A stretch of DNA of 64,000 nt, taken from positions 5,023,001-5,087,000 of the forward strand of contig NZ_CP109017.1 of assembly GCF_036226765.1 (NCBI RefSeq), read 5' to 3'. The stretch's first letter is position 1. Each line of letters starts with the position of its first letter. The stretch is from Streptomyces sp. NBC_00670 (GTDB taxonomy: Bacteria; Actinomycetota; Actinomycetes; Streptomycetales; Streptomycetaceae). Of this stretch, positions 27,910 to 35,952 are shown piece by piece. The position numbers were made by a program, and so were the translations under genes. A model generated the notes under the pieces. It made no database searches and was not told the origin of the DNA. It saw only the letters and a program-made list of their open reading frames with translations.

Positions 27910-28388
27910 CCGCTCATCCAAGCGCACACATGCGACGCGCCAGGTTCCTGTTTGCGTACACGGCTCCGGAGGGCTCTTCGACCTCAGACGTGTGCGCAGG
28001 TCACAGTCCTTCAACTGCCTCTAGCAGCTCGCTTGTCCATGGATAGTCCACAACTGCGGTCGGCGTCGTGCGCACGCTTTACGTCGGCCTTCCCCTCATG
28101 GATGTATGGCTTGGACCGTTGCGAGTGCTGGCCGTTGCTGCACCCCCACTGCTATGCCGCTGGCACCAGCACCCTGGAAGATGCGGTTCTCATGGACCGT
28201 ATGCCGATGTGGGCGCGCGGCTTTCGTCCTCCGGGGCTCGGTAACGAGCGAACTAAGGCAGCCGCCCGCGACTTGACACACTTTCATTTACAAAGTATTC
28301 ACAATTCCTACGTGTGGTGAACGTCGTCCCCAGCTTGACGCTGCGGCCACCGTTGCCCACGCAGCCAGCTACTACGAGATGAGGCAAA
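27910..28388. other. Intergenic region with a lower-GC promoter segment
   Basis: This 479-bp stretch lies between divergent genes. The right part (about 28265-28320) is strikingly AT-rich for this genome and includes the promoter listed separately. The rest holds no gene I can support. Confidence 0.5.
28273..28301 (+). promoter_or_regulatory. Candidate promoter of the RAMA-CBS gene
   Basis: A perfect TTGACA (28273-28278) is followed after 17 bases by TATTCA (28296-28301), a weak -10. Transcription would start near 28308, leaving about 80 bases of leader before GTG 28389. Confidence 0.45.
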
Positions 28389-29783
28389 GTGACCGGGTCG
28401 GCTTCCACTCGCACCACCTATCAGCTTGATGGCCGTCGGGTCACTGTCGCTGACCTCCTGCAAGCAGGACTGCTCCAGGAAGGAGAGCCGCTAACCTTCG
28501 AGCGGCCGCGAGTAGGCAAGACCTATAGCGCGCTTGTCACCGATCGTGGCTGGATCCAACTCGTGGACGGCCGGGAGTTCCGCTCGCCCTCACGTGCCGC
28601 AGCCGCTGCTGTGAGCACGGGCACCTTCGACGGATGGCACGCCTGGGCACTCTCTGATGGGCAAACCCTGGATCAGCTGCGGCAGCGCTTCCTGGACGCA
28701 GCCGCGGAAGGCTCCGCTCAGGAACCGCAAGACGACGGTGTGACAACCACCGTGAGAACCCGCCACCAGCGTCTCAAGAACGCGAGGGAACAGGCTGAGG
28801 CGGGCAATCCAGAATCCCTAACTGTGAGCGATTTGCTGGGCTGGTGGGGCGTGCAGAGGCGTGGGAGCTCGATCACTCAGCAGATCCGCGCCGAGCTGGA
28901 CAACCACAGCCTGCTTACCTCGCCGGCCTTCGACAAAGTGCCCATCGACGCCACGGTTCATCTCGTCGTCCCACCGAGCGACGACGTGCCCACGATCGAC
29001 GAGTCGGATGCCGTCGCATCGGTGGTCGATACCGCTGGGCCAGAGGATGAACGTCCCGAAGTCGGACTCCCTGTCGGCAGCCTTCACTCTGCCCTCGCAG
29101 GCGTCGATTCGTTGCCCCCTTCAGCCACCTTCGAGCAGGCAATCACCTTGATGGCCATCAACGACTACTCGCAGATCCCGATACTCGAAGGTCCCCGCAA
29201 GCTCCGAGGCGCTGTCACTTGGAAGTCGATCGCCAAGACGCGTCATGTCAGTCCCGACGCGAAGCTTCCCGATGCGGTCGTCGACGCGCCCGTCGTTTCC
29301 TACTCCCTAGACCTGATCGACATTCTTCCCCTCCTGGAGGAATCCGAGTTCGTCCTCGTCAAGGATGAGACGAACAAGATCGCGGGCATCGTCACGGCGA
29401 GTGATGTAGCGGGAGCCTACGGCAGCATGGCCACCCCATTCTTCCTCGTAGGCGAACTCGATCAACGTCTGCGCCAGGTCATTGCGGATAGCTTTGAGGT
29501 GAAACAGGTCATCGAGTGGTGCGACGCCGATAATTCGCGCGGTATCACTTGCTTCGACGATCTGTCTTTCGGTGACTACCTGTGGGTATTGAGAAACCCT
29601 AAGGCGTGGGAACTACTCGGCTGGCCTTTGGACCGCAAGATCTTCACCGATCGGCTAGACGAGATCCGGGAGATACGCAACGACCTTATGCACTTCAACC
29701 CGGACCCGCTGCTCGACGACGCGGTGCAGAAGATCCGCTACGCAATCAATCTGGTTCGAGAGTGCGCAGATTCTGCGCGTTGA
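28389..29783 (+). CDS. RAMA (modified-DNA reader) - CBS - HEPN-like protein
   Basis: A 464-residue protein in three parts. Residues about 15-90 resemble the RAMA domain of restriction systems (LLQAGLLQEGEPLTF, YSALVTDRGWIQLVDGREF). Residues about 225-350 form a pair of CBS motifs (INDYSQIPILEG, GIVTASDVAGAYG), which usually sense adenine nucleotides. The C terminus holds REIRNDLMHF, an Rx4H motif (Arg430, His435) as in HEPN ribonucleases. The sense-bind-cut layout suggests an abortive defence protein: inference. Start GTG 28389 follows GATGAGG. GC is lower than in the core genes. No partner gene is adjacent. Confidence 0.6.
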   Translation: MTGSASTRTTYQLDGRRVTVADLLQAGLLQEGEPLTFERPRVGKTYSALVTDRGWIQLVDGREFRSPSRAAAAAVSTGTFDGWHAWALSDGQTLDQLRQRFLDAAAEGSAQEPQDDGVTTTVRTRHQRLKNAREQAEAGNPESLTVSDLLGWWGVQRRGSSITQQIRAELDNHSLLTSPAFDKVPIDATVHLVVPPSDDVPTIDESDAVASVVDTAGPEDERPEVGLPVGSLHSALAGVDSLPPSATFEQAITLMAINDYSQIPILEGPRKLRGAVTWKSIAKTRHVSPDAKLPDAVVDAPVVSYSLDLIDILPLLEESEFVLVKDETNKIAGIVTASDVAGAYGSMATPFFLVGELDQRLRQVIADSFEVKQVIEWCDADNSRGITCFDDLSFGDYLWVLRNPKAWELLGWPLDRKIFTDRLDEIREIRNDLMHFNPDPLLDDAVQKIRYAINLVRECADSAR

Positions 29784-29851
29784 CACTCCGCCTTGGGCCC
29801 GAACTGTGCCGACCAATGGAAGACGCGGATGCCGAAGGGCCTCGACCATAA

Positions 29852-29877
29852 GGCCCCGACCACGATCAGTCGGGGCC
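29852..29877 (+). terminator. Terminator-like hairpin after the RAMA-CBS gene
   Basis: GGCCCCGAC and GTCGGGGCC form a perfect 9-bp GC-rich stem around an 8-base loop, 69 bases after the stop codon. Confidence 0.6.
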
Positions 29878-30197
29878 CGCATTTGGCTAAGGAACAGCTC
29901 CACTCCATCATCGACTATCGGCTGCTGATCGTTTCGTAGACCATAGCAGTCAGGGCCTTCAGCAATGGGCCGTTTTTGTCTCCCGCAGCGCTGTAGACAT
30001 CACGGTTCTACTCGAACGAAACTTCGCGGTCGGTCAGCGCGGACACTAGGGCAATGCGCAGGTCGGGAGACTCGGCGAATACTCTCTTGCAATTCGCTAG
30101 CACCTGACTAGCGAGGCCTTCAATTTCTAACACAAAACCCAGCAGGCTCTCCAGTCAGGACACCTGAGATGCTTTCGAGTACGTCTGTACATACGCC

Positions 30198-30237
30198 AAG
30201 ACCCCGGCCTCAGCGTTTCCGCTGGTGACGGGGTCTT
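30198..30237. terminator. Hairpin downstream of the displaced tRNA-Arg 3' end
   Basis: AAGACCCCG pairs with CGGGGTCTT, with an inner CAGCG/CGCTG stem; a run TTT follows. Because the tRNA 3' end fragment reads leftwards, this is where the terminator of the original tRNA-Arg gene would lie. A near-identical hairpin sits at 55350-55389 beside the intact tRNA. Confidence 0.6.
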
Positions 30238-30254
30238 TGGGCACCTGATCCAAG

Positions 30255-30296
30255 GTGCCCCCGGCAGGATTCGAACCTGCGCACACGGCTCCGGAG
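30255..30296. repeat. att copy 1: 42-bp tRNA-Arg 3'-end duplication (left boundary)
   Basis: The sequence is identical to 34818-34859 and to 55407-55448, and corresponds to the tRNA-Arg(CCG) gene from the T arm to the anticodon loop, read on the minus strand. After the core the sequence diverges, so no tRNA is reconstituted here. It is the outermost boundary of the island. Confidence 0.85.
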
Positions 30297-30314
30297 TGAT
30301 TGTGCCGATCATGC

Positions 30315-30352
30315 GTCGCATCTGCTCCGACCTGCGGCGGAGCAGATGCGAC
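30315..30352. repeat. Perfect 15-bp stem inverted repeat next to att copy 1
   Basis: GTCGCATCTGCTCCG (30315-30329) and its exact complement (30338-30352) flank an 8-base loop containing CCTGCGG. It lies 19 bases inside the island. It may be a terminator, a recombination-directionality site or a fold in single-stranded DNA. Confidence 0.6.
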
Positions 30353-30370
30353 GACTGCGGGAGCACCGAC

Positions 30371-30390
30371 TGTGTCGGAGGTGTGTCGCG
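30371..30390 (+). repeat. 20-bp direct repeat, copy 1
   Basis: The 20 bases beginning TGTGTCGGAGG are identical to 34691-34710. The copies lie just inside the left and right ends of the left segment, in the same orientation. Confidence 0.7.
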
Positions 30391-30535
30391 GCTCCCAGAG
30401 GTGCGCCGCTGAGCGGTGCTGAGGTTCGTCGCGCGGCTTCGCTTTCCAGCGCCGAGTGCACACCCGTAAGGCCATGGGCCCGCACCGCTTCCACTGCCGA
30501 CCAACAGGCTTCTCTTGGCCCCGCTCAGGGAGCGC

Positions 30536-31102
30536 TCAGACCTTTCCTTCCTTGCGAGCGGCCCGCCGCACCTTCATCGACTGCCAGCGAGCCGACCACC
30601 AAGAAGGCCGCCACAACTGCCACCAGCGCGGCAGGTACCAGAGGTCCACCTGACACGCCTCCACGTACTCCTCCATGCGTTCCCAAAACTCGTTGGCCCT
30701 CTCCTTGTTCACACGAGAGCCCGGTCCGCGCCTGACGTTCAACGCAACCACCACTAGAGCTGCTTCGTAGCCAGCCTGTCGGGGCTTGTCGTTGCCCACC
30801 AACATCAGCTCGGCTAGTGCATCCTGCATGGCCGCATGTGCGTTAAGCACGCGGTCTGCTGACTGACGTTGCGACGCGTAAAAGAAGGGCGTGAACCGCA
30901 AGTACGCCCACTCGCTTTGTCGGTACATCGCTACGAAGGCGTTGATCACACAGCTCTGGAAGTGGGCATACACTGCTCGCCGTTCTTCGCGTCCACCAAG
31001 TCTCGTCCGCCCGTTCGCCTGGAAGGATTTCCCGAGCGCTGTGCCCGCAGCGCGTCCCAGACCTGACGCTGCCGCGCTCATCGGTTCGACCATGGCCGAC
31101 AT
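30536..31102 (-). CDS. Hypothetical protein, possibly of a small paralogous family
   Basis: A 188-residue basic protein. The N-terminal part is small-residue-rich, then GREERRAVYAHF begins a helical region, and the C terminus is Trp/Arg-rich (LPRWWQLWRPSWW). I do not recognise a named family. The pattern of charged residues followed by A-Y-x3-L/F resembles two other leftward island genes (42152-42601 and 42833-43309). ATG 31102 is chosen because the upstream extension has unrelated composition. No conserved partner is adjacent; the IS element lies upstream. Confidence 0.5.
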   Translation of the reverse strand: MSAMVEPMSAAASGLGRAAGTALGKSFQANGRTRLGGREERRAVYAHFQSCVINAFVAMYRQSEWAYLRFTPFFYASQRQSADRVLNAHAAMQDALAELMLVGNDKPRQAGYEAALVVVALNVRRGPGSRVNKERANEFWERMEEYVEACQVDLWYLPRWWQLWRPSWWSARWQSMKVRRAARKEGKV

Positions 31103-31218
31103 CTCACATCCGGCGAGACACGGTCGCAGAGCAGACGGCCATGTTGCTACCGAACAGTGACGATTGTCGCTGGAAGGCACTGTGAGTCGCTGACGCACCT
31201 CACACCTACACTCCGCTC

Positions 31219-31250
31219 ATGGACAAGGGAGCGATCTCACGGGACGACAT
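31219..31250 (+). pseudogene. Possible 5' fragment of a gene interrupted by the IS
   Basis: ATG 31219 opens MDKGAISRDDIE and then runs into the left inverted repeat of the IS. After the right end of the IS (33036-33066) a short in-frame-looking tail ending at a stop is present. The two pieces are too short to identify a product. Confidence 0.25.
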
Positions 31251-33035
31251 TGAGCGACTCTGTCGGGGATCTTGAGGACCGAGCTCATTTGCCTTGTCGC
31301 CACCAGCATTCCCAGGTCAGGTCGCGTGAGTCGAGGTAGAGCTGGAACGCTGTGAGACCTCTGGGGTTATGGGGATGCGCTCGTGAGGCGAGGCGTTCGA
31401 TGTTGATGGCGATGCCGGTCAGGATGTGTTGGACGTGGGTCTTTCGGTGGTCGTGGTAGCGGCTTCGGCGGGCTCGGTGGGCGTTGACGAGTTCGCAGAT
31501 GGTGCCTTCGATGCCGGACCGGGTGGCGTAGAGCCGTTTCCATCGGGGGTCCTGCTGGTCGGTGCGGTTTCCGGCCTGGAGTTCGTGCAGGTGGCGGGGG
31601 AGGAAGTTCACGGTGCGGGCGGACTTTCCCCGGGTGCAGGCAGGGCGGTCCGGACAGGGGTCGCACTGCCGTGAGGCGAACCGGACGACGGTGTAGGGCG
31701 CCATGGCCGGGGCCTCGATCCAGGTGGTGCTGGTCCGGCCGTTGGGGCAGGTGACCTGGCGCCGACCGAAGTCGATGGTGAAGTCGTCGCGGGTGAAGCC
31801 GGTCTGCTCCTTCTTCTGCCATGCTCCGCTCGCCTTGACCGGTCCGACGAGCTGGACGCTGTGGTCGCGTGCGGAGTTGTTCAGCAGGGCGGTGGAGATG
31901 TAGCCGCCGTCGACCAGGTGCTGTGCGGGCAGCAGTCGGCGGTCGCGGAGTCGGGTGTGGCGCGCAGGGCCTGGGTGTCCCGGGTGGGGCTGGTGGTGGC
32001 GATGTCCGTGATCAGGTTGACGCGGGCGGCCGCGTCGCAGGTCTCGGTGACGTGGACCAGATAGCCGCTCCAGCGGGTGTTGCCGCGGATGGCCCGGCGT
32101 GCGTCCAGGTCGTAGGGCGAGATGATCCGGACGGCTCCTTTGGGCCGGCCGTCCTTCTCGGTGCGGGGACGCAGGACGCCGCGAGTATCGACGAGGAAGT
32201 TCTGCACCATGATCTGTCGCAGAGCCTCGGTCTGGGGGCCGCGACGGTGGGGCGGCAGGATCTGCAGGAGCCGGCAGGCATCCGCTCCGGCCTGCTTGAG
32301 ACGGGTGGCGGGGTGGCTGGGCTGGGCGGGCAGGCGGACCGGTCGGCCGTAACGGGTGGTCCATTCGGCGTCCACCAGGTCGTCCAGGACCTGGGGTGAT
32401 TCGCGGGAGGCTTCTTCCAGCGCGGCGCGGACCGCTTCGAGGACCAGTTCCAGGCGGGTGAGTTCCCTGGCGGCGGACAGGATCTGGGTGGATTCGGTCC
32501 GCTGCCTTCCGCGTTCCTTGATCATTCCTGCTTCACGTAACCGGTCCAGGGCCAGGGACAGGAGCTGGTCGGCACGGCCGTCCTGGCCGAGGCGGTCACG
32601 GAAGTCCGTGAGCACGCTGTGGTGGAAGCCGGGGTCGTCCAGGCTCATCGCGAGGGCGTACTTGAAGTCGATCCGGCACCGTACCGCCTCGGCCACCTGC
32701 CGGTCGGAGAGATTGAGCAGGAACTGCAGCACGCAGACCATGGCCAGTTGGGCCGGCGACAGCCCGGGGCGCCCGTCACGGGGATACCAGGACAGGAAGT
32801 CCTCGTCGCTCCACAGCCCGTCGAGATGATCACGTACCCACATCGCGGTGGTCCCACGAGGATTACTCGCGCGAGCCGTCCGAGCGGTGAGCTCTGGCAC
32901 TACCGCACCGGACCGAGGACGAATGGACACTGATCACCCCATGAGGACACACGCCTGCATCGAACCAGCCGAAGCATCCCGAACCATCCACGCCCTTGTC
33001 CGGGGAACCTCAAGATCCCCGACAGAGTCGCTCAA
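31250..33035. mobile_element. IS1182-like insertion sequence
   Basis: Perfect 28-bp inverted repeats lie at 31250-31277 and 33008-33035 (outer end TTGAGCGACTCTGTCGGGG). They enclose one leftward transposase reading region of ~1.65 kb; total length is 1786 bp. The transposase fits the IS1182 group (N-terminal DUF772-type domain and C-terminal DDE domain). No clear target-site duplication is seen. Confidence 0.75.
31285..32930 (-). pseudogene. IS1182-family transposase with internal frameshift
   Basis: The N-terminal ~330 codons (32930 down to about 31940) encode the DUF772 region, with MWVRDHLDGLWSDEDF and DGRPGLSPAQLAMVCVLQFL. The C-terminal part continues in another frame: QHLVDGGYIS, then CPDRPACTRGKSAR and RSGIEGTICELVNAHRAR, with the DDE-type glutamate in GIEGT. 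The frame changes between about 31930 and 31965. Family members are normally a single open frame, so the gene is broken or contains a sequencing error; programmed frameshifting is not usual for this group. Confidence 0.7.
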
Positions 33036-33138
33036 GCCCTACCAGAGCCGGTACCAGCCTGTGTGATTTGCCGATCTACCCCGGCTCGGGACGATAGGCT
33101 GCCGCTCCTACTACTGACTACAAGGGGGAATATTGACC

Positions 33139-34542
33139 ATGGGTAATGGCAACGGCTCTGACGCTCTATTGGAAGGTCTGGAGCCGTCGGATCCCTTCCG
33201 TCTTGTAGCTGAAAAATGCAAAGAAACGGGTGCCGAATTCACAATAGCAGGCGGGGGGTCGCAGGTTGACCTGAGGGTTGCGATTCCCAATGGTCGACAG
33301 AAGCGGTGGCGTCGCTTGTCTCGCGATCAGGCGCGGTCGTTCTTGGTGAACCCGATTACCGAGGTCACGTATCTCGGCGACCTTGATGCATGTCTCTTTA
33401 AGGATACGCGAACGATCGAGGCATCGATTCAGATACACGGGACGGGTCCTCGACTTGAGCGCGGCGTGTTTGACATTCCTGGCATTCGAAAGCTGGATGA
33501 CGGTCAACTTCCTCTGGATGAAGAATTGGAGGAGTTGAAGTCGTCCGACAACGATTCCGGCGATCGGGTACGGCCGGGTGATGATTGGGTGCTCGATATC
33601 GAGCAGCCTCCAGGGTCCTCTTACAAAGTTGAGTTGGGGACTGCCAGGGAGCGCTTCATAGATTTCACCACACGATTCCATCGTCCTGGTATGCGGGGTG
33701 TCGTCTACTTCGGGAGGCCGCAAATCCGCGACAAGTTTCCTACCCTGCGACTGGTGGATGTGGATGTAACGCGTCATGACGAAGCTCTTCAACTTCTGAC
33801 CAGGGTGTCCGATGCTCTGTTCTTTGAGATTGACCTGCGCTTCGACGTGCCTCTCAAGTTGGCGGCGGCGCGTGACAGGGTGCGACGGCAGCGTCGCCGG
33901 TTCGTGAACCGCGGTGATGTCGCAGGTGTCGGTGTAAGGGCTCCCCGAACCGCGTACTCGGAGAAGCCGCTGAGTCTTTACTGGTATGGAAGGGCCTCGA
34001 CTGGCGTACCCCTGCTCGAATTTCTTGCCTACTATCAGGTTCTTGAGTACTACTTCCCTAGCTACGGGCGTCGAGACATTCTTGATAAATTGCGTCATGA
34101 ACTGCGCGACCCTCGTTTTGAGATAGAGGATGATGCGCATCTTTCTCGTGTATTGATGCTTGCGTCACAAGCGGGTAAGGGTTTTGGAAGTGAGCGGGAT
34201 CAGCTTAAGGCGACAGTTAAAGGTTGCGTGACGGAGGAGCATCTGAAGGAGTTCCTGGGATCTGATGCAGACTTCGGTGACCATTTCGACGGTAAAGCGC
34301 TGAAAGGGGTTGCGCGAATCGACCTTAAAGATCGTCGCAACGATCTACTGGGTCAAGTAGCTAACCGCGTCTATGACATTCGGTGCCGAATCGTTCACAC
34401 TAAAGAGGACGGTGGAGAGTCGGCCGCAGAGATCCTGCTCCCGTTCTCTAGGGAGGCCGAGTCTCTAGGTCCGGATATCGAGTTGGTGAAATTCCTTGCG
34501 CAAAAGTGCCTGATAGCGGGTGCCTCCAGACTGCACGGTTGA
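33139..34542 (+). CDS. HEPN-like protein of unknown function, low GC
   Basis: A 467-residue soluble protein with clearly lower GC than the core genome. The N-terminal half is charged, with no family I recognise (LRVAIPNGRQKRWRRLS, VVYFGRPQIRDKFPTLRL). The C-terminal region has LEFLAYYQVLEYYFP and RVYDIRCRIVHTKED, an Rx4H motif (Arg415, His420) typical of HEPN domains. ATG 33139 is preferred over TTG 33133 because AAGGGGGAA is eight bases upstream. It stands alone between the IS and an att copy; a defence role is plausible but not shown. Confidence 0.55.
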   Translation: MGNGNGSDALLEGLEPSDPFRLVAEKCKETGAEFTIAGGGSQVDLRVAIPNGRQKRWRRLSRDQARSFLVNPITEVTYLGDLDACLFKDTRTIEASIQIHGTGPRLERGVFDIPGIRKLDDGQLPLDEELEELKSSDNDSGDRVRPGDDWVLDIEQPPGSSYKVELGTARERFIDFTTRFHRPGMRGVVYFGRPQIRDKFPTLRLVDVDVTRHDEALQLLTRVSDALFFEIDLRFDVPLKLAAARDRVRRQRRRFVNRGDVAGVGVRAPRTAYSEKPLSLYWYGRASTGVPLLEFLAYYQVLEYYFPSYGRRDILDKLRHELRDPRFEIEDDAHLSRVLMLASQAGKGFGSERDQLKATVKGCVTEEHLKEFLGSDADFGDHFDGKALKGVARIDLKDRRNDLLGQVANRVYDIRCRIVHTKEDGGESAAEILLPFSREAESLGPDIELVKFLAQKCLIAGASRLHG

Positions 34543-34690
34543 CCGCTGAGGGAGACCCGTCAAAGGGAGGTGGCGCGTAGCTAGCCCGGGCGGGCGTCGC
34601 TGCCGTCGCGGTAGCGACTCCGCCTCGGCTGGCTGCCCACCCGATCGCCGGCAAGGGCGAGTAGAGCCTGGCTGGACCCTGGGCCGTGAG

Positions 34691-34710
34691 TGTGTCGGAG
34701 GTGTGTCGCG
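34691..34710 (+). repeat. 20-bp direct repeat, copy 2
   Basis: Identical to 30371-30390, in the same orientation; 107 bases before att copy 2. Confidence 0.7.
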
Positions 34711-34730
34711 AACGCTGAGAGACAACGAGA

Positions 34731-34765
34731 GAGGGCGGGAGTCAGTGAGACTGACTCCCGCCCTC
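34731..34765. terminator. Strong hairpin at the element junction
   Basis: GAGGGCGGGAGTCAGT and its exact complement form a 16-bp stem with a GAG loop, followed by TTCTG. It would stop transcripts leaving the HEPN-like gene or entering from the right. Confidence 0.7.
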
Positions 34766-34817
34766 TTCTGTAGCCATCCGCCCTGGTCAGCGCTTGATTT
34801 CTGCTGTTCCTAGGCGA

Positions 34818-34859
34818 GTGCCCCCGGCAGGATTCGAACCTGCGCACACGGCTCCGGAG
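34818..34859. repeat. att copy 2: 42-bp tRNA-Arg 3'-end duplication (element junction)
   Basis: Identical to the copies at 30255 and 55407. To its left the sequence differs from the other two copies; to its right the AICE begins. It is the left attachment site of the intact element. Confidence 0.88.
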
Positions 34860-34996
34860 CCCAGGTGAGAGATACGCGCCATCAGGGCTCTGACCTGCGG
34901 CGCAGACTCCGGCGAAGCGGGCGTCGAGCAAGATCATTACGTCCCTATTACGCGGGCCACCTGTCGGCCGGTGCGTCCGCGCCGTATGGTCGAAGC

Positions 34997-35926
34997 ATGA
35001 TCTCGGGCAGCGGCGGGGGACCGGTCGACGGCGGCACGGAGTTCACGGCGGAGGGTCTGGCGACCGTACTCCACGAAGCATGCGCGACGACTGGACTCGA
35101 CTCCCGCGGCGCCGAGTTGCTGCGGCTCGGGTCGAACGCGGTCTACCGCCTGTCGTCGTTACCGGTCATCGTCCGCATCGCCCGTGACCCGGCGGTTCTG
35201 GCGGAGATGGAACGGGCTGTAAATGTGGCCCGGTGGCTGGAGGTGCAGGGCTTCCCCGCCGCCCGGGTGCCGGCTTCGGTGAGGCAACCGCTGGTCGTCG
35301 GCGGCCTGGTGGTCACCTTCTGGGAGAGCGTCCAGGAGAACGAGGAGTACGCGACGCTCGGCGAGCTGGCCGACCTGCTGCGCCGTCTGCACTGGCTCGA
35401 AGAGCCGGAATCCCTGCGCCTGCCGTACTTCGATCCGATGGCCAAGCTGACGGCGTCCCTCGACGGACTGGACTCCGTGGCCGAGGAGGACCGGGCCTTC
35501 CTGGAGGAGCGAGCGGCCAAGCTCTCCAAGGATTACGACCGGCTGGATTTCGTCCTTCCCCTCGGCATGATCCACGGAGATGCCAACATCGGGAACGTCC
35601 TTCGGCACCGGGAAGGGCAAGCGGTACTCATCGACCTGGACGGCTTCGCGCTCGCTCCACGTGAATGGGACCTCATCCTGACAGCGATCTATCACGACCG
35701 TTACGGGTGGCACTCAAAGACGGAATACGCGGAGTTCGTCCACCGGTACGGCTTCGACATTCTGAACTGGCCTGGCTATGAGACCTTGGCCGACCTTCGG
35801 GAGCTGATGATGGTGGCATGGGTCGGTCACCAGGTCGGAACGAGCAAGCATTCTGCCGCTGAGTTCGCCCGTCGGGTGCGCTCCCTGAGGACAGGCGAGG
35901 GGCGCGAGGAGTGGAAACCGTTCTGA
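34997..35926 (+). CDS. Phosphotransferase (APH) family protein
   Basis: A 309-residue kinase-fold protein. The catalytic loop is MIHGDANIGNVL and the metal-binding segment is IDLDGFALAPREWDL, the pattern of aminoglycoside/choline-type phosphotransferases. Such genes near the left end of AICEs are common in Streptomyces, and the substrate is usually unknown; resistance should not be assumed. ATG 34997 is chosen because the preceding open frame overlaps the att region. It converges with the leftward XRE gene. Confidence 0.8.
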   Translation: MISGSGGGPVDGGTEFTAEGLATVLHEACATTGLDSRGAELLRLGSNAVYRLSSLPVIVRIARDPAVLAEMERAVNVARWLEVQGFPAARVPASVRQPLVVGGLVVTFWESVQENEEYATLGELADLLRRLHWLEEPESLRLPYFDPMAKLTASLDGLDSVAEEDRAFLEERAAKLSKDYDRLDFVLPLGMIHGDANIGNVLRHREGQAVLIDLDGFALAPREWDLILTAIYHDRYGWHSKTEYAEFVHRYGFDILNWPGYETLADLRELMMVAWVGHQVGTSKHSAAEFARRVRSLRTGEGREEWKPF

Positions 35927-35952
35927 GGGCGCGCTCCCGCTGAGGCTGGTAC

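Larger units (their letters stand above)
29784..30254. other. Intergenic region left of the island
   Basis: No gene is supported in this 471-bp stretch. It holds the terminator of the RAMA gene (29852-29877) and, at its right end, a hairpin at 30198-30237 beside the first att copy. The segment 30186-30296 is similar over ~110 bases to 55336-55448. Confidence 0.5.
30255..34859. mobile_element. Left tandem segment of the tRNA-Arg island (integrase-less remnant)
   Basis: The segment is bounded by 42-bp direct repeats of the tRNA-Arg 3' end at both ends. It contains a small hypothetical gene, an IS1182-like insertion and a HEPN-like gene, but no integrase, replication or transfer gene. A 20-bp direct repeat lies near each end (30371 and 34691). 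It is best read as a decayed element or one mobilisable only through the integrase of the neighbouring element. Confidence 0.65.
34543..34996. other. Intergenic junction of the two tandem elements
   Basis: No gene is supported here. The region holds the second copy of the 20-bp repeat (34691-34710), a strong hairpin (34731-34765), the sequence CATCCGCCCTGGTCAGCGCT (34775-34794, repeated near 37502) and att copy 2. Confidence 0.6.

Noticed and set aside
34997..35926. APH-family gene as an antibiotic-resistance gene
   Set aside because: The fold is broad and nothing here indicates an antibiotic substrate.
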